From positions 1-64,000 of the forward strand of contig NW_002476353.1 of NCBI RefSeq assembly GCF_000189635.1: a stretch of DNA of 64,000 nt. Reading direction: 5' to 3'. Shown piece by piece: positions 36,448 to 49,900 of this stretch; the first letter of the stretch is position 1; the number at the start of each line of letters is the position of its first letter. The stretch is from Tetrahymena thermophila SB210. Lineage: Eukaryota > Ciliophora > Oligohymenophorea > Hymenostomatida > Tetrahymenidae. A program made the position numbers and the translations under genes. The notes below the pieces were generated by a model. It was not told where the DNA came from, searched no databases, and saw nothing but the letters and a program-made list of their open reading frames with translations.

Positions 36448-37998
36448 TTTTATTTCTTTTCTTCTAAACTCTTTTTTTTATTTTAATAGGTAATCTTTTT
36501 TGAGAAATTTATTTATTTATTGAATATTTATTTTTCGCCAAAAATTGATTTTGATATTGATAAAACTTTGAACTAAGTGTTTTTTGGGTGATAAACTATT
36601 TAATACGTATATAATCTAAATTAAATATGACATAATAATAAAATTTAATGTCAGTCAGCTAATATAGATAAGTATTACTACGTGTTTCATAAAAATATTG
36701 TTTAGCTGGTTTTTCTTTATTTTTCTAAAATTTTAATAAATTTTCATGATCATATGTTTTTTAATTACAAAGTATTTTCAACTTTATACTCTCCATTTAC
36801 TTTAAAAATAAATTTTTATCATCTTTTAACTTATTTAATTATGTGATTTTTAAGTTTAGCATAGACAATAACTTTATATCAAATGATTTATAATATGGTA
36901 AAATTAATAAAAATTTTACTACTTATTATATTTTGCACTTAAGAAAAATTTCTTTGTATTTTAAATTGATAAAACCTTGCTAACTCTAAATATTAAAAAA
37001 AATTATTCTCAAATATTAAGATTTAATTTAAAATAAAATTTGATTTTTATCATAGTGTTGGGTAAAATTAAGCAAATCTAGTAAAATAACATTAATTAAA
37101 AAGAAAATTAACTTTATAATTATTTTTTTGTAAGTGGCTATAAAGTATGTAGAGTCCTTCAAAATAGTGCCCTATAAGTAAATAAAAAAATTACATCATT
37201 TGAGATTAATATTATTATAATTTGTAAGTTTCTTAATAATAATTACAAAAACAAAAAAAGTAATATTAAAAAAATAAAAAAAGGAGTTTACAATAAAAAT
37301 ATTTTATATCACATAAAATTATAAAACTAAATAAATAAATTAACTAAAAATTCTCAAAAATAACTGAAACAAAAGATAAAGAACCAAATATATAAAAAAT
37401 AACAACAAGTATTAAAATGAATAAGAATTTGTTGTCAAAGGAACTAAGAATCTTTGAATATATTCTAAAATTTGAAAAAAAAAGTTCATTTAATATTAAA
37501 ATCTTAAAGCATTTTAATTTACTGTAGGACCTCTAATTAAAACTCATCTATTTCTTAATTTTTTTTAGCATTTTGGTTTTAATTTAAATAGTGAAATTTT
37601 AAACAAGCATTAATAATATTATAATTGTTTATTTAGTGAAATCACAGAATATATTCTAATTTATATTATGATATATACTTTTATTCAAATTAGAAATATT
37701 CTGCTAAACATTGATGTTTAAAAAATTTTGGTTTATCTTATTAGTTTATCTTTAATCATAAATTATATTTAATGAAAAATTTCATTTCAAAACAATTTCT
37801 ACTTTTAAAAAATATTCTTAATAACTAAATTATCGAATTCAGTAATGTATTTGTTTCAGCAAATACCTATATAATGTGATGTCTATCATAATAAAAGTTA
37901 TTATTTTAAATATACGATAATAAATAAAATCTAAGTTTGATAAAATTTTATTAATTAAATTTTGCAATAATAAATTATTTATTAAGATATTTTTAGTT
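36448..37998. other. Intergenic AT-rich spacer between divergent genes
   Basis: About 1.55 kb between the divergent Sey1 gene and the 266-residue gene; it should hold both promoters. Only AT-rich low-complexity sequence is seen. Confidence 0.6.
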
Positions 37999-39031
37999 AT
38001 GGAAGACAATTATTTGAACCAATCATCTTATTTTAAAGATACAATTTCATGTGGAATAAAGGTAATAAATTAGCAAGCTTATCAATTTTTAAAAGAAGCA
38101 ATAATTAATCATATTAATTTAGGGAGATTACAATGAAATAAAGTTCCTCAAAGTTTATCTAGAGAAGAATCCACATTTAAGATTATATATTACTGAGAGA
38201 GAAATACCTCAGGAAAGAAGTGTGGGACAAAAAAGAAAAGTATAAATATGAAAATAATAATTGCAAATAAATCAATTAAATTTCATTGTTATAGGTAGAA
38301 GTTGCAAAGTATTTAGAAATTAGAGATTAAGAAGGTGATAAAGAAAAAATAATTATTTAAATTAAATTGGAGAATGACGAAGTGTCTCCAAATTATCCAA
38401 TATTAATTGCATCAAAAGAAGTAAAGGAAGTAAAAGAAGTAAAAGAAGCATAAGAAGAAAATGTTTAGTAAATTGTTGAATTTAAAAGCGTATGCTAATT
38501 AAAATCTATGAAAAAACTAGAGAGAGGTAAAATATTAAGTCAATAAATAATAATAAAAATAGATTTACAAAATATATAAATAGGATGTATTAAAGTAATA
38601 ATGAAAGAAACTGAGAAAAAAGGTTTTGATGAGACTGGTTATGATAATCAAAGTGTTATTATACCACGTGTTTATACTTAAGAAGATATTTTACCACCAA
38701 AGCCTGAAAATCAAACTGATGATGAAAAAAATAAGCCAGTTTAATCTAAAGAAGATATTTATGTAACAAATAATAACGAATAATGGGTTAAGAAATAGTT
38801 AATATCAAAGATCAAATAATTAGAAAGTAATAATGTAGATACTACTTATGCATGTATATAAGCAGAAATTAACATCAGGGTATGTTTCAAATACTTAGCT
38901 GTTTTACACTAATTATTTTTAAATTTTATATTAATTAGCCAGAAAAAACTTTTAAATCAATGCTAGATGAGTTGTGTTATCAAGAAAAGAAAAATTCTAA
39001 GAACATCTACAAACTTAAATAAGGAATATGA
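37999..39031 (+). CDS. Small unrecognised protein, 266 residues, five exons
   Basis: Exons 37999-38061, 38123-38239, 38295-38526, 38584-38879, 38939-39031; 267 codons. The N-terminus is MEDNYLNQSSYFKDTISCGI. Around residue 105 there is a short internal repeat of Glu-Val-Lys (KEVKEVKEVKEA) encoded by GTAAAGGAA/GTAAAAGAA units at 38422-38452. A proline-rich patch, DILPPKPENQTDDE, lies in the last third. No membrane segment, signal peptide or known motif is visible. Exon 4 has two in-frame acceptors 21 bases apart (after 38562 or 38583); the downstream one is used here. The model is convincing; the function is unknown. Confidence 0.72.
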
Positions 39032-39904
39032 AAAAATATTAAAAATATGTATAAAATCTTTGATAAAGTATTTTATTATTACAAGAAAGAAATTGATATT
39101 CATGAACCTATATAGATTTCACTTATTAATTTAATTCATATTAAGTAAGGGTCAATTTACTTTTAATGCTTTTTATACAATTTTTAGGTTTCAACTTTTT
39201 ACAAAATATAAAAATGTTTTTTATGAAGAAAATTATTTAATTATGTCGTGACTCTGGATATTTTAAATTACAGTTTAAAGAAATAATAAATAAAAAATAA
39301 TCATAAATTTAATTTTTTATAGATTATAATGTATAAATTTCTTTTATATTAATTAAGGTTAAATCTACTTTCAATGCTTATTATATAATTTTTAAGATGT
39401 ATATTTTAAAATTTTGAGTTTCAGTATTTTTGATAATTTAAATTAAGGTTTAAACAAAATAATTCATCAAATATAATTATCATTAATTTTTTTGAAAAAA
39501 TGTTAATTTAAATATTTTTTACTTTAAAAAAGTATATTTTAATTTATTCTTTAATAATTTTTCATTTGATAAAATTTGATATGAAGCAAATTGATATCAA
39601 ATCTTATAAATATTTAACCATTTTAATTAAATAATAACTTGAATGATAAATATCAATTTAAATTAAATAAAAATAAATCAATTTATGTTTAAAAATATTT
39701 TTTTCCTGATAAATATAGAAAAATAATTAAATTTATCTTAAATTTTTTTTATTTTCAGATTAATTTTATGAGATAAAAACAGAAATAAAGCAAATTAATT
39801 TTATAATATAATTCAAAATTAATATACTTTTTTAGTTTTTTTAGTAGGTTTAAAATAAATTTGTTTTATTGAGTAATAAAAAAATAATCTAATTATTATT
39901 TTAA
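39032..39904. other. Spacer between convergent genes with an imperfect direct repeat
   Basis: AT-rich 3' flanks of two convergent genes. An imperfect direct repeat of about 50 bases (a phrase like ATTAAG...TTTTAATGCTTTTTATA) occurs near 39137-39190 and again near 39350-39402. Nothing else is seen. Confidence 0.5.
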
Positions 39905-41365
39905 TCAATAATTACTTTGCTTATAATCATCACATTCAGTCACTATTTTTTCTATTTTTCTTATGTATTTTTTCTTTTTTTAATGTATATTAAATTCGGA
40001 TTTTTCCAAGACTGATTTCATAGGGAGTACTCCATTTTGAATGTATTAACTTACTTTGCTTGGTGATTGTATTTTAGGAAAGAAGTCTTATTTTTCAGTT
40101 GCAACTTTGACCCACAATGGAAGCTCTTTATATTTTTCTAGGTCTACATCTTAAATGTATTTCTTAAAAAAACCTGCTCCTTTATCATTATTTTGATTAG
40201 ACTTATTTTAGTAATTCAAATCTTAGTCATTATAATGTTGATTATTTTCATCTTTAAAAAAGTATTCATCAATTAAACCATCCTTATACGGTACTTATTT
40301 TTTAATAGGTTTTTGGTATTTTATTGAAGGAGTTAAAGACTTTTACTCAAGATTTTTGTAGAATTTATCTATTTCTTCATCTAATTAATTTCTATAATTT
40401 TTTAGAGCTGAATCTGCTCTGACTTATTCTCCCTTTGAGCAGCATTGAGGTTTCATATGTTTCTAATGCTTATCTATTAGATTTTAGATGTATAATTTAT
40501 TGTTATTGTTGAAATTAGTTATATTATTATCTGTTATATCTTTGTAGTCTAAATGTTCAATTATTTTATCTTTCCCTGTTTAAAAGTAATCTATTAAACT
40601 TAAATCAGCATTTTACTTCTTAATGCTTTCAGCAAAGCTCACTGGCTTATAAGTAGGGATATCAAATCTATCATTTATCAATTTTCCTTTATCTGTTACA
40701 AAAACCCTTGCAGGTTAAATAGGAGTCATAGATTATCTGCTATTTATTTCATCTTTTTGCTAAGCTTAAATCAGGTTTTCTTTTAAAAATTCTTAATTTT
40801 CTGATTCGCTTGCATTGGTGGTATTTTTATCAAGCTTTTTCTTTTATTTATCGCATTTTTCTACTTTGCTAGACTATTTCTTTTATTATTTGTACTCATA
40901 ATTATTGAAGTTATGATACATTTACCTAAATTACGATGACATATCTTGATTTTTATTATTTGGTGAATTTCCAATTGTTTTGCATCTTTTTTAGCGAATT
41001 GGAAGAGTCCTTTAAAGTAAATCAGGAATATCTAACGAGTTTTTTGTGGTGGTATTACTTTATTTCTATCCTGATTAACTTGAATTAAACTATTTTTATG
41101 TTAAACTTGGAATACTTTAATCTAGTTCTTAGTAAATTTTTTAAATTGGCATTTAATCTAAATCTACTTTAATGATCGTATTTTCTTTTAAATATTTCAT
41201 TTCTTCAATAGAATTGAGGTAGTCTTTCTCTATTTTAATGAAGACTCTTTAGTTGAAAGTGTCTAGCGTCTTTCCTCTCCCTATTAGAGAGTAAGATTTT
41301 TTATGTTAGAGTGAAAATTATGGTTTATTTTCATTTATATGCGCTTCTTTCTAATAATTAAGCAT
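39905..41365 (-). CDS. Unrecognised single-exon Lys/Gln-rich protein, 486 residues
   Basis: One uninterrupted frame of 487 codons from the ATG at 41365 (MLNYQKEAHINENKPQF) to TGA at 39907-39905. TGA is the only stop and random AT-rich sequence meets one about every 60 codons, so this length is strong evidence for a gene. Composition is Lys/Gln/Asn/Asp-rich with few long hydrophobic runs and no membrane segment. A few more ordered stretches appear: PARVFVTDKGKLINDRFD near residue 235 and the C-terminal 90 residues (LPLWVKVATEKQDFFPKI, EFNIHQKKKKYIRKIEKIV). No family is recognised; it is probably ciliate-specific. Confidence 0.8.
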
Positions 41366-44300
41366 TCTCCATCCAAAAACTAGTTAGGCTTTGAAATTTC
41401 TAATACAAAAAATAACAAAAACGAACTAAAAAGATTTATTATATTCCCTTTTTAAACAACAAAAAAATCACCATTCATTTATTATAAATTTAATAATGCA
41501 TTTTGCAAAGCTTTTTGCGACCATCATTTTCTTTTTTAAATTCATAAATTATTTTAACTTTATTTCTCATAATACTATGATAAATTTCTTATATCAAACT
41601 GGGCTAATAATTTGATTATTCTTTTAAAAATAAAAAAATTTCGCTTTTTTAATAAAAAATAATTTTTGACATGATATTTTGTTTTTTGATACTTAAAGAT
41701 GAAGTAAATATCATTTTAAACTAAATTTTTTAATTTATTTTTGTCAAAAATATTTTTAAGTACACTATCTTAACTATATAAACACTCAACAATATATTGT
41801 TCAATATTTCTTTAATTTACAAAATTTAAATATAATTTTCTGAAAAAACTAAAAAAAAATACAAAGATATAAAAGATAATTAAGAAAAAAATTAGTAATT
41901 TTTTGGATAATATACACATAAAAAAAAATATATGATAAAATAAGATATATATATTACATTTTAAACAAAAATCAAAATAATTTAGTTAATGTTAATGAAT
42001 AAAACTAGATAAAGTTAAGTTTGTGCGATAAACATCAATTAAACTAGAATACAATTTAAAGAAATTGAATATATAAAAATGATAATAAATATTTTACAAA
42101 AAATATACAAAATTCATAAGGTATTTAATAAAATAGTAATTTTGTAAATCAAGAAAAAAAGTTTTTTCTCATATAGTTAATTAGTTAAACCTTCTCAAAC
42201 CTTACATCTTCTTTTTTGTAAAAAATTAATTATTTATTATTACTGAATCAATTTTTTAAAAAAACAGAAAAAAGCTGTACTATCTTTCCATAATATACTT
42301 TTATGTAATTTTGTAAAATTAAAAAAGTATTGTCCTTATTTAAATATGCTGTATATTAAAATTTATATTCTCAATCTTATTGTGTTAAAAAAGCTATTTC
42401 AAAAGAAATTATTTTAAATATCCAAAATATAATTAAATTTAAAACAATCGTACTTAAAATTGATATAAGCACACTCTATATTATTAGGATGAAAAATTAA
42501 ATATTAAATTCCACAAATTCGATAAAAAATATTTAGTTAAAAGAATCTAAATTACAAATAATCAGTTTATTTACTAAGTAATTTGTAAGATTCTTGTTAA
42601 AATTAGGTAAATATTCATTTTCTGTAATTTAGAAAACTCTATAAATTTTACATGTTGGATTTATCATAATTTTTAGGTTCAAGTGAATATTTGCTTGAAT
42701 AAAAGAACAAGTAGATATTTGCTTGAATTAAAAATTTAGAAATTAATCTTAAATAACATACCTGAATAAAATTATCAAATAAATAATCAAGTGATCAAAT
42801 AATTATTTGCTATGAAAAGACTATGATGCTAAATAATGAAATTATTTGTAATTACGTGGAAATTAATTATTTTCCTTTATTTTCATGAGAAAACGGTGGG
42901 AAAAACTAAATCAAACTAGGGATTTAATAAATAATCACAAACTTGAGTCATCTTAAAATATTGTTTATTTAATTAAAAAAGAAAGAATTTTTAATTTGGC
43001 TAATTTTTGAAAACAATTAAAGATTAATATTTATTTATCTTTCATGCTTCTAGTTTTCTAAATTTAAAAAAATATATATTTCATAATTTTATATGTGCTC
43101 GAGTTTAACTTTTTTAAATTTTTTGTGATATGAATGTTATTTATTTTTGTTTAAATATTTTAATCTATTAGCTAGTACAATGAAAAATTAAATCATGAGA
43201 GATGAATTCCTTAATATAAATAAATGATTTATCTCAATCATTTTGAATCTGAATATTTATTATTATATTATATAAAGAAATTTTTATTTTATTTTTTTCA
43301 ACAAAGCAATAATTATGATGTGTTATTTTATATAAAATACTATCTCAAAACTAATATAAAATTTTATTTATTCATTTTTTTATTTCACAAAATAAATATT
43401 AAATATTATTTTTTAAAAAATAAATAGCTATATACCTAAATAACAATAGTACATTATTATTATCAAACTATTTGTTTCATAAATATTTGCTTAAACCAAA
43501 CAATAAAAAATGTGAATCCTCTTATATTAATACCTATGTTTCTATAATTTAGTAATAATTTATAGACCCCTAAGAAAGATTAATAGAATCTCATTTCTTA
43601 GTTGGCTAGGTAGGAATTAATGAAGAATATAGGTATTCTATATATAAAGCCAAGTTACAAAAACAACCTCAAGTGAAAAAAGAATATATTAATTTCAAGC
43701 TTATTATTTGTTTTCATTATAATTTAATGTTAGTTGTTTTTAACCATGCATTTTATCAATTAAATTTTAGCCAGTTTTGAAAATTCATTATGAGTAAATA
43801 TTTACTGGTTTAGAGATGATTACTAAAATCTGAAAATAATTACATTTAATATTTCTTTATTATCTATAATCAAATATTTTTGCTCACTCAAGTCTGTGTG
43901 CATATGAAGACACAAATAAAATTTTTGGTAAAAATAGTAAAGTAAAATTAAAGGTTATAAAATAGTTCAAGTCTATTATTATTATCATTTAGAACCAAAA
44001 AGATTACCACTTTTGTTAATATGTATTTTATGAATTAATATTTTATTATTTAAATAATATTTAGAAATAAAAACTTTAATTGCTAGAAGTTCAAATTATT
44101 TATTATATTGAATTGTTTTAAAAGTAGAATTATATAATTTATTGAATCAGTAGTAAGAATGCACTTTTTTATCTAAATATGAGAAAAAAGCTTTTATTTT
44201 GATTTTAAAGTAACTTTATGCACTATTAAATACATTTTGGCTAACTTAAAATGTGACAATTTTATTGAAAATAACATAAATTTATTATTTTTCTCATTTA

Positions 44301-45594
44301 AAATATTTTCTAAATGAGTATTTGAAGTTTATTATATTACATATAAAGAAGAAAATCAAATGCAATTATTTAAATATTGTGAAATTGTTAGTAGATACAA
44401 ATATGTAAATTATATTTTCTTTTTATCATTTATTAAAATCACTTACAATAATTTATTTTATGGTAAATTAAGCAAACAATTTTTTTTAATCTTAAATCAT
44501 ATTTAAAGTAAATTTGTGTATTATAAAAGCTCTTAGAAAACAAAAAAATGAATATACCCCATTTATAAAAAGTGAGGAAAAATCCTTTTTAAATAAAATA
44601 ATGAATTAAATTAAACTATTTTGCCATATGACAAATATTTTTTAGTTTCTATGTATTGATAAAAATCTTAGGATATTTTATTTATATTTTTCAGCCACTA
44701 TTAATATATTAATGCTTCAATAAATTTTATTTTAACACTGTAAATATAAAAAAAATAAAGAAATATATTATTTCAAATCAATTTTTTTTAAATTATAGTT
44801 TAAAAATTTAAAAATATAAACATTAAAATCAGGAAAATTATTTTATTCACAAAAAAAAATTTGCTAATTTTATTATCAATTAATATTGATAAATAAAAGT
44901 AATAAAAATTTTAAGTAAATAAACATTAATTGGGATAATTTAAAACTTTGTTAGAAAAATTTTATGTTTATTAAGTTAATAAATAAATATTTATCTAATT
45001 TAATAAGGAAAGCAGATTTACAAAAATCATAGATTTGAGTGTTGTAAGAATAAATACTTAGATATAAAAATGACCAACTTTTTAATTAGAAATGTAAATA
45101 TCTATCTATCTATAAAGTATTAAAATTATCCATAAATTTTATCCATATGATTTCTAATTAATTAAATTCTAACTAATTAATATTAATTTATATTTTGAAA
45201 AATTTGTGGTTCAGTTAACCATATTCCTAATTTCCTATCAATATTAAATTAGGCCTTATTTTTTTTCATATTTTAGTTGAAGTGAATATATGAGAAAATT
45301 TAATATTTAAATATGAATATATTTTTACTTTATTTTTTTTATATAGATTGCTTTGACTTTTATTTTGACCATATTTAAATAATATCTTTTTTAATCCTTT
45401 TATATTTTATTTCAATTAAAAAATATGTTAATTTCCATCAAGTTTATTTTGATAAAATATATAATTTTTTATAGATTTTAAGCACAATAATTTTTAATAT
45501 GCCTTTACTTTGTTGAATAATAGCCTTTATTACTCTATATATCTCATAAACAAAAAAAATCATTTTAAATTGCTTGTATAAAAATTTTAAAATT
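41366..45594. other. Gene-poor AT-rich region
   Basis: About 4.2 kb of very AT-rich DNA with no defensible gene. A small island near 43560-43690 on the plus strand is less AT-rich and reads DPQERLIESHFLVGQVGINE in one frame, which could be a gene relic. A short direct repeat of ATATTTGCTTGAAT sits near 42687 and 42717. A 67-codon standard-code frame at 43224 has spacer composition and is not called. Confidence 0.5.
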
Positions 45595-46120
45595 ATGGTT
45601 TAAGAATTGATTGTAAACAAGTTTTTCTAAATTGAACATGAATCTTGATCATTAAAAAAAATTAATAATTATTCAAACAAATTGAAAGTGTTAGATAAAG
45701 AGTTAAGAAGAAGCGTGAATGATAGTTAGTTTTAAAAAAATTTAGGTGCGGCAAAAGATATTGAAAAAGTGGTAATTTTAATTATGATACAAATGAATAT
45801 TAAATTTTCAGGTAAATAATTTACTTTGCTTTAAATGTATGTATTTTAATTAGAAAAAAGTATAAAAGCAAACTCAAAAACAACTCTTTATTTTTATGTA
45901 TGATATTTTTTTTGGAATTAATTTTTCAGTCAGAAATCTTATAGATTTGACAGATTTAACTTTTTAAACTATAAATTTAGATAGTAAAGTTCATAGCTAT
46001 TGATTATATCATAAAAATTTAAGCTTTTTCTACTAAGCTGATCAATTTAATAAATTAGCAAGTTAGAGAAAAACACTGTTTACCTATTTTTATTTAAATG
46101 TAATTACTTTTTTAATGGAA
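45595..46120 (+). pseudogene. Possible decayed gene with in-frame TGA codons
   Basis: From the ATG at 45595 the frame is coding-like (VLDKELRRSVNDSQFQKNLG) but is broken by TGA at 45646. A second block near 45930-46090 (VRNLIDLTDLTFQTINLDSK) is broken by TGA near 46000 and continues with coding composition. The blocks are flanked by plausible GT..AG intron ends. Because only TGA is a stop here, open stretches of 50-60 codons arise by chance, so the case rests on composition alone. Real introns hiding the TGAs are an alternative. Confidence 0.28.
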
Positions 46121-46992
46121 TATGAGGACTTTACATCTAGAAAAGATAAAAATTAATAATGATTAATAAATGGTATTTATGGATAAAAATTATTAAAGAT
46201 ATTTCATTTTATACCACTATTTTTATTTTAAAAATACATTCATAATCACAAATAATTAAGTCCACAACAAAAATCTTATTTTATAATACTTGATGTAAAA
46301 CTATCTAGATGGAACAGCATAGGCTAAAAATTATAGTTTGGTTACAAATTTTGCCAATATTATTTACTTTTTTATTAACCTGATTTGTTAATATAAATTT
46401 CACAACAATCTAATAGGATTTTTATATTCACAATCTTTTTTGATAGTCCAGTACCTCATATTAAAGATCCTGAAGAAATCGGAAAGTAATTATTAATTAT
46501 GTAGAAACTCATGAATGGCATATGAATACTAATGTAAAAACTCTTATTTTTGTAAAAACTTTATTTTTTGTGGGGATTTAATTAAAAAGATGTTGGTTCA
46601 CTTCCCCTTTTATTTTTTATTTAAAAAGCCAGAATCTTATTATCTGGCATATGAATGTTACATAATATAAAATTTGAAGTGATGGGTGAATGATACAGTT
46701 TTAGATTAATTTAAAGAAGAAAGTTGCTTTTGATTACACTGATCTGCTCACTATCATATAGTAATATACAGAGATAGAAAAGAGTTTATTTTCTTTAATA
46801 AAAAGTGAATTTTAGATTTAAATGCATCAGTCAATTAGGAAAAAGACGATAATTAAATAAATTAAAATAAAAATAGAAAAACTCAACAAAATAAGACCTT
46901 CAGAAAAAAGAAGATAAACTAACTAACTAACTAAATAACTCCCTATTTATCTTTTTACATTAGATAATTACATTAAAAACTCAAAACATTAA
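46121..46992. other. Spacer upstream of the giant fibrocystin-like gene
   Basis: AT-rich sequence likely to contain the leader and promoter of the gene at 46993. An ACTAACTAACTAACTAA patch occurs near 46916-46933. No specific element can be defended. Confidence 0.5.
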
Positions 46993-49900
46993 ATGAGAGC
47001 CAAACATATTACCTGGCTTCTTCTCTGTCTGCTGATAGCTCAAAGTAATCTAATAATTTTAATTTAAATTTATAATAATTAAGTACATATTCTCCATATT
47101 TAACTAAACCTTCTTCTACTAATAACTAAAAGGCAGTGCAGTTGAAATTGGTGCTGCTTAAAATTCAGTAAGAATTTTGTCAGTTTCAACTATTCTTGAT
47201 TCTGATAACGCTTAAAGACTTGGTTCTCTCAATGGTGGTACTAGAGTCTATATTAAAATGGTTGGTCAAGATGCTAGTATGGCTTCAAACAATTAAGTAA
47301 CTATTGGTCCTTATCCTTGTCTTATTCCAGGTAAAAAAATGATATTTATCTTTATTATTTTAAAATTGCATCATACATTAGTAGAAATGCATTTTAATAA
47401 TATTTTACTTAATTATATTTATTTTTTAATCAAAAATAATACAAAATATAATTATCAAATTACTTCATAGTTGAAATTTTTATTTGGAATATTGAAAACA
47501 TGTTTAAAAATTATTATTATTATAATAAATTAGATATGGGTGTTAATGAAGTTTTTGTTACTTGCATAACTACACCTGCTTATGATAGCACTTAACAATG
47601 GAATCTTCCAGTTGTAGTTAATGTTGTTAATAGAAGTGCTTCTCAATGCGCTCAAGCAAATCCTTCTTTATGTACTTTCTCTTATTCTGGATCCTACACT
47701 CCTATGGTTGACATTATCTTCCCTCGTGCTGTACTTCCAAAAGTAGATTTTGAATGGTGGGGTACCTTCAGAATTAGTAACACTAACTAAATTAGCAAGA
47801 TGCTTGTTGGTAATCTTCTTTGTGATAGATTCGATTTAGGTTTGAATGAAGACACGCCCTTTAATGGAAACGCATACACCCCTCTTTCATGTGAAATTGA
47901 TTATTCTCACCCAGCTGGTTTCTATCTTTCTCAATTTGTTTCTACTCCTGGTTAAGCATCAAATTAGAGTCATTTAACTACTGTACGTTCTACTACTTTG
48001 GATACTCCTTACGACATCCAAGTTGTTTCCCAATAATAAGGTTCAGGAACAGCTCAAAGTATTACTTCTTAAGGTGGTTAATTAACCGTCTATGCCTCTA
48101 ATATTCCTTCAAACGGATAAAATGTATAAGTTACTTGGAATAATGCTAACTGCACTATTAATGAAATTAATACTGATTAAAACTATTTCACTTGTACTTT
48201 ACCTGCTGGTTTATCTAACCCAACTGTTGATTCTACCCTTCGTTATGTATCTGGTTCTGGTGTTCATCTTTAAGCTTACAACACTTCATCATGGGATTTA
48301 AATGGATTAATTAACTAATATAAAACTAATCCTACCTAATTGACCTTAGTTTAAGACTCAATTATTCCATCCACAGAATATTACTATGATTAAGATTCAA
48401 ATTAAGATGGTCTTAATAGATAATTCATTGTCCTATAGGGTTATTTTAATCCTCCTAGAGATGGAAACTACTATTTCCATACCTCTTCAAGCTATTAAGC
48501 ATAAGTTTTGCTTTAAATGAGTGGAGATAGCACAAATGAATCAACAATGACAGTTATTAACAGTATTTCTTAAGGAACTAATCTTAGAAATCCTTACTCA
48601 TCACAATATGACTTACAATAATCTACTTCAGATAGCATAACTATCTCTTTAAAATAGGGTTAACCTTACTATTTTAAAATTTATGCTCTAGCTTCAAGTT
48701 CTAGTAGTTTCTACCACAGTACTGGTGTTAGAATTCCAGTAGCTTAAAATCCCAACAATCCTAATAACGTTTATGTCAATTCAGTTAATTAAGTTACTAG
48801 ATTTAAAATTAACTACGCATTCACAAAAGAAGTAGCTAGTATCTCATTCTAAGACTTGAGTTCTTCAAACAAGGGTACATTTGGAATCAATTTTGTTTAT
48901 CCTTTCGGAACTCAATTAAAGACAAACGCAAAATAATGGGTATTTACATCTCAATAGTATAATAGAGACACCACATGTGCATAAATTGTTTGGCATTTCA
49001 ACAACTACGCTGGAGATAATAGCACTTGTATTTAATAAGATATATTAGATTCTAACAAAAATAAAATTGGTTCTACCTGGGAACTTACTTTCTAATATCA
49101 TCGTAATTATGACGTATAGCCAACATTCAACTTTAATTCTACTTTGTCCACTAAACCTGTTTATACAGTTATAACTCCTGCTGGCCCACCATTGTCTGGA
49201 ACTTTCCGTTTGAAAGCTAATGGTAATTATGTTTAACTTAATAAAAACCCTGATATCCCCTTTAACACTTGGGAATGGGATCTCTGCTCGGCATTATAAT
49301 AGACATTGAACACTACAAATATTCAATGTTCTCGTATTGTAAATTTTGTAGATGGTTCTTAATGGACTTTTGATTTTTACGGAATTGCTTCTCCTGTATT
49401 GATTGAAGCTGTTTAAGCTGAATCCAAGCTTAATGGTTAATCTGGAACTATTACTTTAGTTGTTGAATCTCTTAGAGATGCTTCTTCATCATACTTATAG
49501 TATGCAGCCATCGAAACTGAATTGTTAACTCAACGTTCCACAAAACCTTATGCTAACATTTTTGTAAATGGAGTTTTGACTCTTGCATCTTTAACAAATT
49601 AATAACTCATAGTTAATGTTCTTAATGATTCCTAAGCAATTAGTTACACTAGTTTCACTGATGACAATGTTAATACCCTTACAATCTCAGGAGTTACTGT
49701 TTAAGGATTCACTCCTTTAGTTAGTAATTTTGATGTATATTATAATGGAGTACCATGTATTGTAACTAGTTCTGATCCATTTTCTGGTACTTTAACTGCT
49801 CAATATCCATATAAGGTTGCAGGTACTTATAAACCAGTAGTATTTTATTAATCTAATGGTATAGCTCTTTCAGCTAACGTTTCTCCATAATCTACTTATC

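Noticed and set aside
43224..43427. Plus-strand frame of 67 codons rich in Phe/Tyr/Ile
   Set aside because: Composition equals the AT-rich spacer; no conserved feature or splice context.
46200..46520. Long code-6 open frame before the giant gene
   Set aside because: No start, splice or family signal; length is compatible with chance in AT-rich DNA.
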